Origin: Burkholderiales bacterium
GTDB lineage: Bacteria; Pseudomonadota; Gammaproteobacteria; Burkholderiales; SG8-41
Length of the DNA stretch: 25,134 bases
Direction of reading: 5' to 3'
Assembly (NCBI GenBank): GCA_005800795.1
Contig: SYEN01000020.1
Location: 1-25,134, forward strand
Each line of letters opens with the position of its first letter. The stretch's first letter is position 1. Under the pieces are notes generated by a model that saw nothing but the letters and a program-made list of their open reading frames with translations, did no database searches and was not told the origin of the DNA. A program made the translations under genes and the position numbers. Below, piece by piece: positions 23,655-25,134 of the stretch.

Positions 23655-24620
23655 TTACTCTGCCTTGATGCCCGCGTCGCGGATTACCTTGCCCCACTTG
23701 CTGATTTCCCCGGCGAGATACTGACGCAAATCCTCCGCCGATCCGCCCAACGGTTCAGCGCCTTGCTTGATCAGGCGATCGCGCATATCCGGCTCTTTCA
23801 TGGTCGCGACCAGTGCGGCGTTCAATTTATCCACCACGGGCTGCGGCGTCTTGCCGGTGGACAACACGCCGAACCAGCCGACCGCTTGAAAATCCGGCAC
23901 AGCGTTTTCCGCAATCGTCGGCAGCTCCGGAAACAGCGCCGAACGCCTGGCACTGGTGACACCGATGCCGCGCAGCGTGTTGTTGCGGATATACGGCGTG
24001 AGGATCAACACGTTATCGAACGCCACTTGCAACCGGCCGCCCAGCAAGTCCGGCATCAGTTGTCCCGTGCCCTTGTACGGCACATAGGTCATGTCGAAGC
24101 CCGCGGTGCGCTTTAATAATTCACCCGCCAATCGCTGCAACGAACCGGGCGTAGACCCCGCATAGTTGAGTTTGCCGGGATTAGCCTTGCCGTAGGCAAT
24201 CAAATCCGTCACCGACTTGATCGGCAGCGCAGGCTGCACCACCAGCACATAAGGCGACGTGGCGATCAGGCACACGGGCGCGAAATCTTTCGCGATATCA
24301 AACGGAAGCCTGGCAAACAGACTGCTGATGGTGCCGAAGGAGCCGGAGGCCATCATCAGCGTGTGCCCGTCGGGCTGCGCCTTGGCCACGATATCCGCGC
24401 CGATGATGCTGCTGCCCCCGGGGCGATTGTCGATGACCACCTGCTGGCCAATGCGCTCGCCGAGTTTTGCGCCCACCAGCCGCGCCATGATGTCGGTGCT
24501 GCCGCCGGCAGCGACGGCGACCACCAGACGCACGGGGCGTTGCGGGTAATTTTGCGCACTCGCTGCCCAACCAACCGCCAACAATGGCAACACCCAACCA
24601 ACAGCAAAATTCAATGTCAT
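23655..24620 (-). CDS. Bug/TctC-family periplasmic solute receptor
   Basis: The product is 321 residues. The N-terminus is hydrophobic with a cleavage site ASA-Q (22/23), but it carries no Lys or Arg before the core, which is unusual for a Sec signal. The start is still supported by AAGGGA just before the ATG, and no better upstream start is seen. Hallmarks are AGGSTD (38-43), VIDNRPGGSS, AQPDGHTL, a TYVPYKGTGQ segment and FPELPTIAEN. It lies between a partial Bug gene (29 bp upstream) and the acyl-CoA synthetase (40 bp downstream), so all three may be one operon. Ligand unknown. Confidence 0.92.
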   Translation of the reverse strand: MTLNFAVGWVLPLLAVGWAASAQNYPQRPVRLVVAVAAGGSTDIMARLVGAKLGERIGQQVVIDNRPGGSSIIGADIVAKAQPDGHTLMMASGSFGTISSLFARLPFDIAKDFAPVCLIATSPYVLVVQPALPIKSVTDLIAYGKANPGKLNYAGSTPGSLQRLAGELLKRTAGFDMTYVPYKGTGQLMPDLLGGRLQVAFDNVLILTPYIRNNTLRGIGVTSARRSALFPELPTIAENAVPDFQAVGWFGVLSTGKTPQPVVDKLNAALVATMKEPDMRDRLIKQGAEPLGGSAEDLRQYLAGEISKWGKVIRDAGIKAE

Positions 24621-24649
24621 GATTTCCCTTGTTGCTGGCGGATTGCGCC

Positions 24650-25134
24650 TTACTGCACCTTGAGCCGGGCGCGCTCGGCCACCTTGGCCCAGTTCGCCAT
24701 TTCTTCGTTCAACAGTTTCAGCAGCCGCTCGGGCGGCCCGCCCGCCGGCACCAGGCCATCGGCGGCAATGCGCTGCACGAACTCGGGGTCTTTGATGATG
24801 CGGTTGATTTCGCTGTTGAGCCTTTCCACGATTGCCGGCGGCAAACCGCGCGGCCCCATCAATCCATGCCAGTTGCTGACTTCAAACTTGTAAACCGCCT
24901 CGATCACGGTCGGCACCCCGGTCAGTGCCGGCACGCGTTGGGCGGAAGTCGCGGCAATGGCGCGCAAGCGGCCCGACTTTACGTGTGGCATCACCGCCGC
25001 GATCGCCGCCAGCAACATTTGCGTCTGCCCCGCCATGGTGTCGGAGATCGATTGGCTGTTGCCTTTGTACGGCACGTGGGTGAAATGCGTGCCGCTCAGC
25101 ATGGCGAACAATTCCGTCGCCAGATGCGAAATGC
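24650..25134 (-). CDS. Bug/TctC-family periplasmic solute receptor, 5' part beyond the window
   Basis: Only the C-terminal half is present. The frame stays open to the right edge: before the first Met at 25111 it reads ISHLATELFA, the conserved HLAGELF-like segment, so the true start lies outside. The visible part has THVPYKGNSQ, GVPTVIEAVYKFEVSNWHGLMGP and a closing ANWAKVAERARLKVQ. The two usual C-terminal landmarks are therefore intact. It is followed by another Bug gene after 29 bp and then the acyl-CoA synthetase, suggesting two receptors feeding one activation enzyme. Confidence 0.9.
   Translation of the reverse strand, partial: ISHLATELFAMLSGTHFTHVPYKGNSQSISDTMAGQTQMLLAAIAAVMPHVKSGRLRAIAATSAQRVPALTGVPTVIEAVYKFEVSNWHGLMGPRGLPPAIVERLNSEINRIIKDPEFVQRIAADGLVPAGGPPERLLKLLNEEMANWAKVAERARLKVQ

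Overview
The window is a GC-rich piece of chromosome from a betaproteobacterium, most likely of the order Burkholderiales. The main reason is its density of Bug-type (TctC-like) periplasmic solute receptors: nine of 22 protein genes, one of them cut by the right edge. Such expansions are characteristic of Bordetella, Cupriavidus, Variovorax and relatives. Genus cannot be decided from the sequence. I see no rRNA, tRNA, CRISPR array, transposase, integrase or phage gene.

Layout. (1) 89-5824: a VOC protein, a Bug receptor, a periplasmic-binding-fold protein without a signal peptide, then three more Bug receptors, one of them on the minus strand. (2) 5841-9450, minus strand: an MFS exporter, a Bug receptor and a Cj0069-family ATP-grasp-like protein. 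(3) 9691-15210, plus strand: a compact set of Bug receptor, luciferase-like flavin oxidoreductase, class III (CaiB/BaiF) CoA-transferase and a double-length CaiB/BaiF protein. (4) 15231-19054, minus strand: an amidohydrolase, a membrane-anchored cNMP-fold protein resembling Popeye proteins, a two-domain VOC protein and a CapA-type metallophosphatase. (5) 19161-21476, plus strand: a Bug receptor and another CaiB/BaiF transferase. (6) 21509-25134, minus strand: an NDP-forming acyl-CoA synthetase behind two Bug receptors.

How the genes may work together (inference). The region looks like a scavenging and catabolic island for small organic acids. Bug receptors would capture carboxylates in the periplasm. 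CaiB/BaiF transferases and the acyl-CoA synthetase would activate acids as CoA thioesters. The flavin oxidoreductase, amidohydrolase and VOC proteins would process them. No TctA/TctB membrane partner and no conventional transcription regulator (LysR, GntR, IclR, TetR) lies in the window, so transport partners and regulators must be elsewhere.

The most unusual signal is a roughly 28-bp AT-rich motif (core TAAGTATCTGTTTTAATT) present seven times. Each copy sits at a gene-module boundary, often flush with a start or stop codon, and six of the seven are in the same orientation. Two successive intervals between copies contain exactly one module each: Bug plus CaiB, then the acyl-CoA synthetase. 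The motif could be a shared promoter or operator, or a boundary repeat that lets catabolic cassettes be exchanged.
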